From: G039029935 sp039029935
Lineage (GTDB): Bacteria; Chloroflexota; Anaerolineae; Caldilineales; Caldilineaceae
NCBI GenBank assembly: GCA_039029935.1
Contig: JBCCFC010000733.1
Span: forward strand, 1-6,933
DNA length: 6,933 nt
Direction of reading: 5' to 3'
Shown: positions 1-5,578 of the stretch, piece by piece
Layout of the letters: every line of letters begins with the position of its first letter
How positions within the stretch are numbered: position 1 is the stretch's first letter
Made by a program: the position numbers and the translations under genes
The notes under the pieces: model-generated
What the model was told of the DNA's origin: nothing
Database searches by the model: none
What the model saw: the letters and a program-made list of their open reading frames with translations, nothing else

Positions 1-13
1 ATTTGTTGATGAT

Positions 14-100
14 GGAGGGATGGCCGAGCGGACGAAGGCGGTTGTCTTGAAAACAACTGTGGCAGCGATGTCACCGGGGGTTCGAATCCCTCTCCCTCCG
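14..100 (+). tRNA. tRNA-Ser (anticodon UGA)
   Basis: This is a class II tRNA with a long variable arm. The acceptor stem GGAGGGA (14-20) pairs exactly with TCCCTCC (93-99), followed by discriminator G100, the usual base for serine tRNAs. The anticodon stem GTTGT (41-45) pairs with ACAAC (53-57) around loop CTTGAAA, giving anticodon TGA at 48-50, which reads UCA and related serine codons. The T loop TTCGAAT is canonical. The 3' CCA is not encoded (CTC follows), so the end must be added by the CCA-adding enzyme. It is the first of three tRNAs on the same strand. Confidence 0.97.
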
Positions 101-152
101 CTCTTCATTAAAAGAGAAAAAATCAACAAAACAAAATCTTAGCAACTTGTGT

Positions 153-248
<96 letters not shown>

Positions 249-324
249 TTTATCTTAATGAAATTCACAGGTTCAAAAATTTGGCGAGTGAAGCAAATTG
301 AGGTAAACTTCTCAGTAGGTTTGT

Positions 325-401
325 ATCCCTGTAGCTCAGTGGATTAGAGCGTTTGGTTGCGGTCCAAAAGGTCAGAGGTTCGAATCCTCTCAGGGATGCC
401 A
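325..401 (+). tRNA. tRNA-Arg (anticodon GCG)
   Basis: This is a class I tRNA with an encoded 3' CCA (399-401). The acceptor stem ATCCCTG (325-331) pairs exactly with CAGGGAT (391-397), with discriminator G398. The D stem is GCTC/GAGC (334-337 and 347-350). The anticodon stem TTTGG (352-356) pairs with CCAAA (364-368) around the seven-base loop TTGCGGT, placing GCG at 359-361. The T stem is AGAGG/CCTCT around TTCGAAT. A GCG anticodon reads CGC and CGU directly. Most bacteria use an ACG anticodon, deaminated to inosine, for this codon pair, so the isoacceptor choice is unusual. The anticodon assignment rests on an unambiguous cloverleaf. Confidence 0.95.
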
Positions 402-437
402 AAAGGTTCCAGTTTAATTAAACTGGAACCTTTTTTT
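401..437 (+). terminator. Intrinsic terminator of the tRNA cluster
   Basis: A perfect 17-bp palindrome (401-417 pairing with 418-434) has the core AAAGGTTCCAGTTTAA and continues into a run of seven T (431-437). In RNA the central TTAA/AATT bases would form the small loop. The hairpin begins on the last A of the CCA of tRNA-Arg, so it ends the tRNA transcript immediately after the third gene. Its A-rich left side could also act in the opposite direction. Confidence 0.9.
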
Positions 438-636
438 ATGCAAAATCATCATTCAGCTTTCGTTTGTGAAATATTTCGCAGATGAAATCGTAAATTGCCT
501 GAATCTATGCCCTATGATAAACTACTCTAAATTTCGCTATATACATAGGCAAAAAACCTGATTCTCAGATAGTTGTGAGTCAGAATCGTTTTAAACAAAA
601 TTTAAAAATGAACGATATAAACGTTGAATACATTTT

Positions 637-642
637 GGAGGA
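637..642 (+). promoter_or_regulatory. Ribosome binding site of the cytochrome gene
   Basis: GGAGGA is a near-consensus Shine-Dalgarno sequence. The end of GGAGG lies 5 bases before the ATG at 647 and 8 bases before the ATG at 650. It decides the start: the in-frame GTG at 575 would add 24 charged residues ahead of the signal sequence and has no comparable site. The stretch 438-636 shows no convincing gene or promoter. Confidence 0.85.
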
Positions 643-646
643 AATA

Positions 647-1234
647 ATGATGTTTCCGCTCCTAATGCGGGGTCGTATCCTATCTATTGTTGGCAATATT
701 TTTGTATTGCTCATGCTGTTGTCGGTGTTGGTTGGCTGTACACCAGACGCAAATACGCTGATTATGTCGCCTAGCTTGGGCGCACAGTTGACGGCAATCG
801 AGGATGGTCGAGTGCCAGAGGTTGTTCTGCCGCCTGCACCGCCGACATTGCTTGAGTATGCGGGAGAGAACGACATCTATGCTGGTTTACCAGATGGCTT
901 TGAGGATTTGGTCGTTGCTGCCGATCCGGCAGATGGTGTTAACCTTGCGACAGCCAACGCTTGTATCGGCTGTCATGCCGTTGACCCCGCTGTTGAGATG
1001 ACAGGACCCAGTTGGTATGACCTTGGTAATCGTTCTGTTGTTCGTGCAGAGGAGACAGGGTTGAGTCCAGCCAATTATCTTTACACCAGCATTGTGGATC
1101 CCAACAGTTACCTTGTTGAAGGCTATAATGAAGGCATCATGGTGCAAACATATGGTGAAACCATTTCAGAAGGCGACTTGGCGACATTGGTTGCTTATAT
1201 TTTGGACCAGCAGGCACCTGTAGAATCAGAATAG
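647..1234 (+). CDS. Lipoprotein monoheme cytochrome c
   Basis: This is an electron-carrier protein of 195 residues, exported and anchored by lipid. It starts with a signal peptide: Arg residues at 8 and 10, then a hydrophobic stretch of about residues 11-30. A lipobox Leu-Val-Gly-Cys follows, with Cys31 as the lipidated residue. A Pro-rich linker leads to a class I cytochrome c domain (about residues 90-190). The covalent heme motif Cys106-Ile-Gly-Cys109-His110 is present, and Met165 in GIMVQTYG is the probable distal ligand. Most relatives have Met-Pro here, and this one has Met-Val. The C-terminal helix (ISEGDLATLVAYILDQ) is typical of the fold and resembles the cytochrome domain fused to subunit II of caa3-type oxidases. 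No oxidase or complex III gene is visible beside it, so its partner is unknown. ATG 647 and ATG 650 are both possible starts. Terminators on both sides make it a single-gene unit. Confidence 0.88.
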   Translation: MMFPLLMRGRILSIVGNIFVLLMLLSVLVGCTPDANTLIMSPSLGAQLTAIEDGRVPEVVLPPAPPTLLEYAGENDIYAGLPDGFEDLVVAADPADGVNLATANACIGCHAVDPAVEMTGPSWYDLGNRSVVRAEETGLSPANYLYTSIVDPNSYLVEGYNEGIMVQTYGETISEGDLATLVAYILDQQAPVESE

Positions 1235-1261
1235 TTGAACCAAAGATTGGGTTTGTACGTT

Positions 1262-1294
1262 AACAGGGTATGACAAGGGTGCATACCCTGTTTT
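1262..1294 (+). terminator. Intrinsic terminator after the cytochrome gene
   Basis: An 11-bp perfect stem (AACAGGGTATG at 1262-1272 with CATACCCTGTT at 1282-1292) has a 9-base loop and runs into TTTTAT. It lies 27 bases after the cytochrome stop codon. The T run is short, so termination may be incomplete. Confidence 0.82.
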
Positions 1295-1365
1295 ATATTT
1301 ACAGAACGTTTAACGACGCAAACATACACTCAGCAACCAAGTAACTTTCGTAGAAACGTCTTCAA

Positions 1366-1374
1366 TGCTATAAT
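1366..1374 (+). promoter_or_regulatory. Extended -10 promoter of the LysM operon, probably leaderless
   Basis: TGCTATAAT is an exact consensus extended -10 element (TG, one base, TATAAT). No good -35 hexamer lies 16-18 bases upstream, which is typical for extended -10 promoters. Transcription normally starts 6-8 bases after the -10 box. That puts the first RNA base at about 1381-1382, on the A of the ATG at 1382. No Shine-Dalgarno sequence precedes that ATG. The two facts together suggest a transcript without a 5' leader. Confidence 0.7.
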
Positions 1375-1381
1375 TTATGCA

Positions 1382-2569
1382 ATGGCACAAGAACAGATGA
1401 CCCAACCGACCGCAGGCCGTCGCTGTCCCAATTGCGGTACACGTGTTGCGCGTGATGCAGAAAGCTGTTTCATGTGTGGCTATGATTTACGTGTGCAGCC
1501 ACAGCGTGGTCGGCGTGTCTCAATCATTGATACATTATTGGTACTGGCTGTTCTCGCCGTCCTCGGATTTTGGTGGCGAATCGGCAGTCAAGGACAACAG
1601 GCGGAACTTGTATTACCACAAGGGTATACGATTCTGCCTACAAATATTCCGTTGATAGACGCTACAGCAACGGCAGAGGGTGTTACGGGGCTAGAGAACA
1701 TTCCACCAACCGTAGAAATTCTGCCAACAGCCACACCTGAACCTTTGCTCAATACACCCATTCCACAAAATTTGACACATACCGTTGTCAGTGGCGAAAC
1801 ACTACTTTTGATTTCTACACAATATGGCGTAACGGTTGCAGAGCTACAGGCAGCCAATGCCTTGGAAAACACGTTTTTGCGTGTCGGGCAAGAGCTGATT
1901 ATCCCTGGCAGCGACAATGTGGAAGGGGTTGCGGCGGTGACGCCAACACCGGAGGGTGCGGCTCCCGTTCTTGCGCCAACGCCAGAAACCATTGATCTGA
2001 TTAATACGCGCTTCAACTACACTGTTCGCCAAGCCGATACACTGGTATCCATTGCGCTCCGTTTTGGGAGCACGCTGGATGATGTTCTTAACGCCAACAA
2101 TCTGGATAACGATGCTATTATTCGTCCAGGTGATGAGCTGATTATCCCTGTTGCAGGTGTGCCACAGTCGGTATTGGACAGTGTTTCTGCAAACCAAGCA
2201 GCCCCCCAAACGAATGATGATGAAGCTGCAATATATGAATCGCCACGGTTGATTGGACCCAATGATGAAGCAAGCATTCGTCGTACAGAGAGTGTGTTGT
2301 TGCGTTGGGTGACAGTTGATGTGATTGCACCCGATGAGTGGTATGTGTTGTTGCTTTATCCCAGCGGCGGTAGTGCCAATACGCTGCCTACCGTCTGGAC
2401 AAAATCTACCAGTCACCGTTTGACGATTGATCTGGCCCCCGGAGAAGATGAACAGGCGATTTATACATGGCAAGTATCTGTCGTACGTGTTTCAACCGAT
2501 GCACAAGGTGTGCAGATGTTGGATGCAGCAAGCACAGCGAGTGAGTTACGGACTTTTATTTGGCAGTAG
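1382..2569 (+). CDS. Zinc-ribbon, membrane-anchored protein with two LysM domains
   Basis: This 395-residue protein appears to span the membrane once. Residues 15-32 form a zinc ribbon (Cys15-x2-Cys18, Cys29-x2-Cys32). Arg42, Arg44 and Arg45 precede a hydrophobic helix at about 47-65, so the ribbon should be cytoplasmic and the rest outside. After a Pro/Thr-rich linker come two LysM domains, about 133-175 and 213-256. Each opens with H/Y-T-V, has a G/A-[ED]-T-L step and ends in G-[QD]-E-L-I-I-P. A second PTP-rich linker separates them. LysM domains bind N-acetylglucosamine polymers such as peptidoglycan. Residues from about 285 to the end look like a beta-sandwich (Ig/fibronectin-like) module with the core VLLRW...EWYVLLLYP. 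This is inferred from the pattern only. No catalytic domain is seen. The next gene starts 15 bases later, and the pair is probably one operon. The exact role is unknown; wall binding or envelope sensing is plausible. Confidence 0.88.
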   Translation: MAQEQMTQPTAGRRCPNCGTRVARDAESCFMCGYDLRVQPQRGRRVSIIDTLLVLAVLAVLGFWWRIGSQGQQAELVLPQGYTILPTNIPLIDATATAEGVTGLENIPPTVEILPTATPEPLLNTPIPQNLTHTVVSGETLLLISTQYGVTVAELQAANALENTFLRVGQELIIPGSDNVEGVAAVTPTPEGAAPVLAPTPETIDLINTRFNYTVRQADTLVSIALRFGSTLDDVLNANNLDNDAIIRPGDELIIPVAGVPQSVLDSVSANQAAPQTNDDEAAIYESPRLIGPNDEASIRRTESVLLRWVTVDVIAPDEWYVLLLYPSGGSANTLPTVWTKSTSHRLTIDLAPGEDEQAIYTWQVSVVRVSTDAQGVQMLDAASTASELRTFIWQ

Positions 2570-2570
2570 T

Positions 2571-2577
2571 AAAGGAT
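2571..2577 (+). promoter_or_regulatory. Ribosome binding site supporting a TTG start
   Basis: AAAGGAT lies in the 15-base gap after the LysM gene. Its GGA core is 8 bases before the TTG at 2585. The alternative ATG at 2606 has no such site and would remove the first seven residues, including Lys2, ahead of the hydrophobic segment. This favours the TTG. Confidence 0.7.
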
Positions 2578-2584
2578 AATTACG

Positions 2585-3229
2585 TTGAAAGCCTTCTCTG
2601 TCGCCATGATTGCAATCTTTATTTCCGCCCTCATCATTTGGTCTTTGGTTAATCCAGACTCACTCCAATCCATGATACCGGACAGTGTATCGACGGCGAC
2701 AGGTAGCCGTTCGAGCAGTCCTGCACGTGATGTACCTCCACCGCAGCCCCAACCACAACCCGCCTCCGATGTTGCACCAGATACATTCTCAAACACGACC
2801 TTGCCTGCCACCAGCACACCAGCACCAGCCAATACACCAGAAGCTGCTCGCACAACCAACAGAGAGTTAAGTGACCCTGTGGGGTTTATCAATGCCTATT
2901 ATACAGCCTTTGGCAACAAAGATGTAGAGAGAGCGTGGTCGATGATCTCCTATCCGGTTGAAATGGACAAAACAGCGTTGATGTCGGATGAAGTGCGTTT
3001 TGATGCCTATCGAGAGCGGATGTTGAGCTATCGGTCGGTCGATGTACAAAACATCCGCTTGATTTCGTTGACGCCACCTGTTGTCGAAGCCATTGTTACC
3101 TATGAGCATACGGATACAGCTCGCAAGCCAGAGCCGAGCACGTTGCTGGCAAGGTTTACGCTGGTTGAAGCTGATGACGAGACGATACCTTGGCGGATTC
3201 GGCGGGTAGAGTCAGAGCCATATCCATAA
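2585..3229 (+). CDS. Membrane-anchored protein with Pro-rich linker and NTF2-like domain
   Basis: This 214-residue protein starts at TTG, with ATG 2606 as the weaker alternative. Lys2 and a hydrophobic segment at about residues 3-22 form a signal anchor. No lipobox or clear signal-peptidase site is visible. Residues about 34-95 are a low-complexity Pro/Ser/Thr/Gln linker, including a PPPQPQPQP run. The C-terminal domain (about 96-214) begins DPVGFINAYYTAFGNKDVERAWSM in two parts (DPVGFINAYY, then TAFGNKDVERAWSM). A helix, a gap, then 'Asn-Lys-Asp-Val-Glu-Arg-Ala-Trp' is the usual opening of NTF2-like (SnoaL/DUF4878-type) folds. Later beta strands end in Trp-Arg-Ile-Arg-Arg. These folds often bind small ligands or partner proteins, and no catalytic residues can be assigned. 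It shares its layout (inner anchor, flexible linker, outer domain) with the LysM protein just upstream, so the two may act together in the envelope. Its 3' end overlaps the opposing gene by 74 bases. Confidence 0.8.
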   Translation: MKAFSVAMIAIFISALIIWSLVNPDSLQSMIPDSVSTATGSRSSSPARDVPPPQPQPQPASDVAPDTFSNTTLPATSTPAPANTPEAARTTNRELSDPVGFINAYYTAFGNKDVERAWSMISYPVEMDKTALMSDEVRFDAYRERMLSYRSVDVQNIRLISLTPPVVEAIVTYEHTDTARKPEPSTLLARFTLVEADDETIPWRIRRVESEPYP

Positions 3230-3485
3230 GCGTCCTCACTTCGTCAGCCCTAGCCGCTTTCTTCATTTCAGCCTCATAGCTATCCCATAAATTAAGCCAT
3301 GCTTCTGAGTCAAAATCAGGGTCCGGTTTGGTCACGGGGTTGAGGAATTGTGTTGATAAATCTGCTGTTGGTGGATGGATATTGTTGGGATTGATGGGTG
3401 ATCTTTGAATTTCAGAAATGAGTGCAGCAAGAGAATCTTCGCCACAATCATTTTCTTTTCCAAAAATTTGAGTCAAATCTATCAT
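3156..3485 (-). CDS. Small acidic protein of unknown function, last gene of the acyl-CoA operon
   Basis: I do not recognise this 109-residue protein. It begins MIDLTQIFGKENDCGEDSL and has a Pro/Asn-rich middle (about 29-55). It then has a charged, probably helical part with DFDSEAWLNLWDSYEAEMKK followed by AARADEVRTLMDMAL. There is no membrane segment, signal peptide or metal motif, and only one Cys. Support for translation is positional. The crotonase stop (TGA) is only three bases before this ATG, and GGGCGGTGA just upstream can act as a ribosome site, so translational coupling is likely. The last ~24 codons lie antisense to the end of the NTF2-like gene, and that tail (from about residue 86) looks less structured. 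A chance ORF cannot be excluded, although its composition is protein-like. A small partner or regulator of the enzymes upstream is possible but is a guess. Confidence 0.55.
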   Translation of the reverse strand: MIDLTQIFGKENDCGEDSLAALISEIQRSPINPNNIHPPTADLSTQFLNPVTKPDPDFDSEAWLNLWDSYEAEMKKAARADEVRTLMDMALTLPAESAKVSSRHQLQPA

Positions 3486-3488
3486 ATT

Positions 3489-4277
3489 TCACCGCCCTTC
3501 AAATATTGGTTTCTCTTTTATCATAAAACTCGCAATCGCATTCTGGTGATCCTGCGTCCCCGCTGCAACTGCATAATGCGAAGAAATCATGTCAAGATGT
3601 GTGCGTAGATCTATGCGTAGCCCCTCATAAACAGCACGCTTAATAAGCTTTTGGGCAACTGTTGGCCCTTGTGCCAGTCGTTTGGCAAAGGCATACACTG
3701 TATCCATCAACGCATCATGGGGCACAACATGGTTGACGATCCCTAGTCGTTCGGCCTCTTGCGGCGAAACAAAGTCCCCTGTCCACAACAGTTCGAGGGC
3801 TTTGGCAATGCCTACCAAGCGGGGTAGGAAGAATGCACCGCCATCACCAGGAACCAGACCAACGTTGACATAGGTAGCGGCAAGTTTGGCGCGATCCGAG
3901 GAAAAGCGGATGTCACACATCAAGGCCATGTCCAGCCCAGCACCCGTCGCCGCACCGTTGATGGCCGCGATGACGGGCTTGTCAAGACGATCCAACGTCA
4001 GTGCCACCCCATGTACGCCCTCCAAAAAGGATTTCTGAGCAGGTGCGCCCGCGTCATCCAAACGGTCAATCATCTCTTGGATGTCGCCACCACTGCAAAA
4101 CGCTTTGCCTGCGCCTGTGATGACGATTACCTTTACATCATCGCTATCTCGACATTCCTCTAATGCTGCCACCCAAAGACGAATCATCTCTTCGGTAAAA
4201 GCGTTACGGCGGTCCGGACGGTTGAGCGTAATCGTGGCGATATAATCTTCAACTGTTAATAACAATGGTTGTGTCAT
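3489..4277 (-). CDS. Crotonase-fold enoyl-CoA hydratase/isomerase family protein
   Basis: This 262-residue protein has the usual length for the crotonase superfamily, acting on acyl-CoA thioesters in the cytoplasm. Visible family marks are ITLNRPDRRNAF (16-27), the first oxyanion-hole loop CSGGDI (61-66), the second with INGAATGAGLDMALMCDIRF split as INGAATGAG (106-114) and LDMALMCDIRF (115-125), and GLVPGDGGAFFLPRLVG (140-156). Aligned by eye to rat mitochondrial enoyl-CoA hydratase, its Glu144 is Asp116 here and its Glu164 is Tyr136. Simple hydration by the classical two-glutamate mechanism is therefore doubtful. Asp145 in PGDGG lies near the acidic residue used by PaaG-like isomerases (PDxGG). 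An isomerase, a hydrolase or a hydratase of an unusual substrate are all possible. The ATG at 4277 follows GAGGAAG. It is the third gene of the operon and probably takes the product of the dehydrogenase pair. Confidence 0.88.
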   Translation of the reverse strand: MTQPLLLTVEDYIATITLNRPDRRNAFTEEMIRLWVAALEECRDSDDVKVIVITGAGKAFCSGGDIQEMIDRLDDAGAPAQKSFLEGVHGVALTLDRLDKPVIAAINGAATGAGLDMALMCDIRFSSDRAKLAATYVNVGLVPGDGGAFFLPRLVGIAKALELLWTGDFVSPQEAERLGIVNHVVPHDALMDTVYAFAKRLAQGPTVAQKLIKRAVYEGLRIDLRTHLDMISSHYAVAAGTQDHQNAIASFMIKEKPIFEGR

Positions 4278-4316
4278 GAATCTTCCTCTACTTATCTTTA
4301 ACCACAGAGAGAAGAA

Positions 4317-4344
4317 GAGTGATGAGTGATGAGTGATGAGTGAT
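4317..4344. repeat. Tandem array, 4 x GAGTGAT
   Basis: Four exact 7-base copies of GAGTGAT lie end to end inside the palindromic element, followed by a partial GA. Slippage at this array is likely to vary between strains. Confidence 0.95.
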
Positions 4345-4353
4345 GATCAACAA

Positions 4354-4385
4354 ATCTCCCCATCTCCCCATCTCCCCATCTCCCC
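4354..4385. repeat. Tandem array, 4 x ATCTCCCC
   Basis: Four exact 8-base copies of ATCTCCCC lie end to end, 9 bases after the GAGTGAT array. On the other strand this reads GGGGAGAT repeated. The four G4 runs could form a G-quadruplex in the minus-strand operon transcript. Confidence 0.95.
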
Positions 4386-4426
4386 TTCTCTCTACATTCT
4401 CCGCGCTCTCTGCGGTTAGTTTCAAT

Positions 4427-5485
4427 TTATGTATGCGTGATAAACGGCCAAAGGTCATCCGCCCCCATCTGCACAACATGCTCGCCAAGCCACTGCGCCC
4501 ATTCGGTTTCTGAGCCAAATTCGTCACGCCATGCCCATAGTCGCTTGGTGAAAAAGTGGAGCGGATATTCGTATGTATAACCCATCGCGGCGTGGACCTG
4601 ATGAGCAATGCGGCTGGATTTGCCTGTAGCCTCACCGACGCGAATTTTTGCCATAGCAATAGCGGCGTAGGCGTCCTCTAATTGTGCTGGTGATTCTGCG
4701 GACTGTGTGGTTGCCGCTGCTGCTTCCATTGCCGCCCGTGCTGCCGCCACTTCTGCGGCTAACTCGGCCAGATATTGCTGGATCACTTGGAACTTGGCAA
4801 TCGGGCGACCAAACTGAACGCGTTCGCCTGCATATTGAACGGATTTGGCAAGGATGGTCTCCAAGGCACCAACCATCTGCGCACAACGTAACAATGCACC
4901 TCGTGATTGAATCCACTTGGGTGACAGGTTGACGGCATAGACTTGTGCAAATGGCGTGTTCTCCAGTGTGAGTGTATCACGTGGTTCAACAGCGATATTT
5001 TTGCTAGCAGTAACAGCCAGATCATCTTGACGTTCCAAAATACCAGCCTGGAGCGCTCCAGAGCTTGCTTGCCCCAACACCAATATCCAAGGAACCTGTC
5101 CCGCATAGGGCACCCGATGGACAACGCCTGTACCAAAGCCGTCTGTAAATTGCGGATATGTATCGCTACGCGAAGTCACAACAGTCATGGGGCCATCTGG
5201 CATCTCACCGCCGATTTCCGCCAGAATCCAGCCAGCCAGAAATGTCTCAGCCAGCGGTAATGGGACAGCATATTGACTGGCAACGCGTAGGACCGTCGTG
5301 GCCTCGGTTAAGTCGCCATCCACGCCACCAACAGATTCGGGAATCGACACCAAGTGTAAGCCCGTTTTTTCTAGTTCATTCCATAAAGATGTCGGCCATA
5401 CACCCTGCTCGGCTTGCTCTAGCACTTCGACAGGACAATGTTCACTAAACAGGCGTGTGGCTGTGTCTACAATCATATTTTGCAT
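4427..5485 (-). CDS. Acyl-CoA dehydrogenase-like subunit B (FAD-arginine half-site, probable beta subunit)
   Basis: This 352-residue acyl-CoA dehydrogenase homologue is shorter than the usual ~380-400. The C-terminal helical domain is clear. YAGERVQFGRPIAKFQVIQ (218-236) carries Arg222 and Gln224-Phe225-Gly226, which in this family contact the FAD of the neighbouring subunit. A second mark is HQVHAAMGYTYEYPLH (295-310). Missing are the middle-domain [TS]-E-P-x-x-G-S-D flavin/substrate motif, the Phe-Glu-Arg catalytic glutamate (Gln/Ser around 193-194) and the C-terminal GGTxE tail. It therefore cannot be a full active site on its own. Heterotetrameric dehydrogenases such as FadE28-FadE29 and FadE26-FadE27 of Mycobacterium have one such degenerate subunit. 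The ATG at 5485 has AAAGGAAG upstream. The neighbouring gene supplies exactly the missing motifs. A stand-alone enzyme is unlikely. Confidence 0.87.
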   Translation of the reverse strand: MQNMIVDTATRLFSEHCPVEVLEQAEQGVWPTSLWNELEKTGLHLVSIPESVGGVDGDLTEATTVLRVASQYAVPLPLAETFLAGWILAEIGGEMPDGPMTVVTSRSDTYPQFTDGFGTGVVHRVPYAGQVPWILVLGQASSGALQAGILERQDDLAVTASKNIAVEPRDTLTLENTPFAQVYAVNLSPKWIQSRGALLRCAQMVGALETILAKSVQYAGERVQFGRPIAKFQVIQQYLAELAAEVAAARAAMEAAAATTQSAESPAQLEDAYAAIAMAKIRVGEATGKSSRIAHQVHAAMGYTYEYPLHFFTKRLWAWRDEFGSETEWAQWLGEHVVQMGADDLWPFITHT

Positions 5486-5511
5486 GGTTGTTCTTCCTTT
5501 ATCTCCGAACA

Positions 5512-5578
5512 GTCATTCCTGCGAAGGCAGGAATCCATGATAACACCGAAGATGGATTCCTGCCTTCGCAGGAATGAC
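5512..5578. repeat. REP doublet (REPIN-like), perfect 27-bp inverted repeat
   Basis: The left arm 5512-5538 and right arm 5552-5578 are exact reverse complements over 27 bases, separated by 13 bases. Each arm is itself a hairpin: ATTCCTGC (5515-5522) pairs with GCAGGAAT (5527-5534) around GAAG, and the same occurs inside the right arm. Two REP-like units in inverted orientation form the REPIN arrangement, usually mobilised in trans by a TnpA-REP (RAYT) transposase. It lies in the 103-base gap between the two dehydrogenase genes. No T run follows on either strand, so it is not an ordinary terminator, but the RNA hairpin could protect or attenuate the operon message. Confidence 0.93.

Larger units (their letters stand above)
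4299..4418 (-). repeat. Palindromic repeat element with two internal tandem arrays
   Basis: The ends are inverted copies: TAACCACAGAGAG (4299-4311) against CTCTCTGCGGTTA (4406-4418), 12 of 13 matching. An inner pair, AGAGAGAAG (4306-4314) and CTTCTCTCT (4385-4393), gives an alternative fold. Inside are two different tandem arrays. Elements of this look (CAGAGAGA/CTCTGCGGTTA ends with GGGGAGAT and TGATGAG-type arrays) are familiar as dispersed, non-coding repeats in Chloroflexota and cyanobacteria. That is recalled, not searched. It fills almost the whole gap between the second dehydrogenase and the crotonase, leaving 8 bases after one stop and 21 before the next start. Strand is given as that of the host operon. 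Confidence 0.75.

Noticed and set aside
495..523. Promoter TTGCCT - 17 bases - TAAACT before the cytochrome gene
   Set aside because: The spacing fits, but both hexamers are weak matches and competing AT-rich words are nearby. It is not strong enough to list.
560..587. Inverted repeat GATTCT...AGAATC as an operator
   Set aside because: It has only a 6-bp perfect stem with an asymmetric middle, which is expected by chance in this AT-rich leader.
575..646. GTG start adding 24 residues to the cytochrome
   Set aside because: The added stretch is charged and precedes a normal lipoprotein signal. The strong GGAGGA site fits ATG 647/650 instead.
580..876. Antisense ORF across the cytochrome signal region
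   Set aside because: It is the shadow of a real lipoprotein gene, with no start context and no domain.
1844..2473. Long antisense ORF (209 codons) inside the LysM gene
   Set aside because: It overlaps clear LysM domains in sense, has Cys/His/Gln-rich shadow composition and no recognisable domain or ribosome site.
4317..4385. Possible CRISPR array
   Set aside because: Units of 7 and 8 bases repeat with no spacers and no cas gene is present. They are simple tandem repeats.
4288..4659. Minus-strand ORF of 123 codons overlapping the end of dehydrogenase B and the palindromic element
   Set aside because: Its C-terminal half reads the tandem repeats (GDGEMGRWGD, ITHHSSLIT), a well-known spurious translation of such elements, and the rest is an out-of-frame shadow of the dehydrogenase.
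5512..5578. Intrinsic terminator between the dehydrogenase genes
   Set aside because: The hairpin is strong but no T run follows on either strand, and the subunit pair argues for co-transcription.
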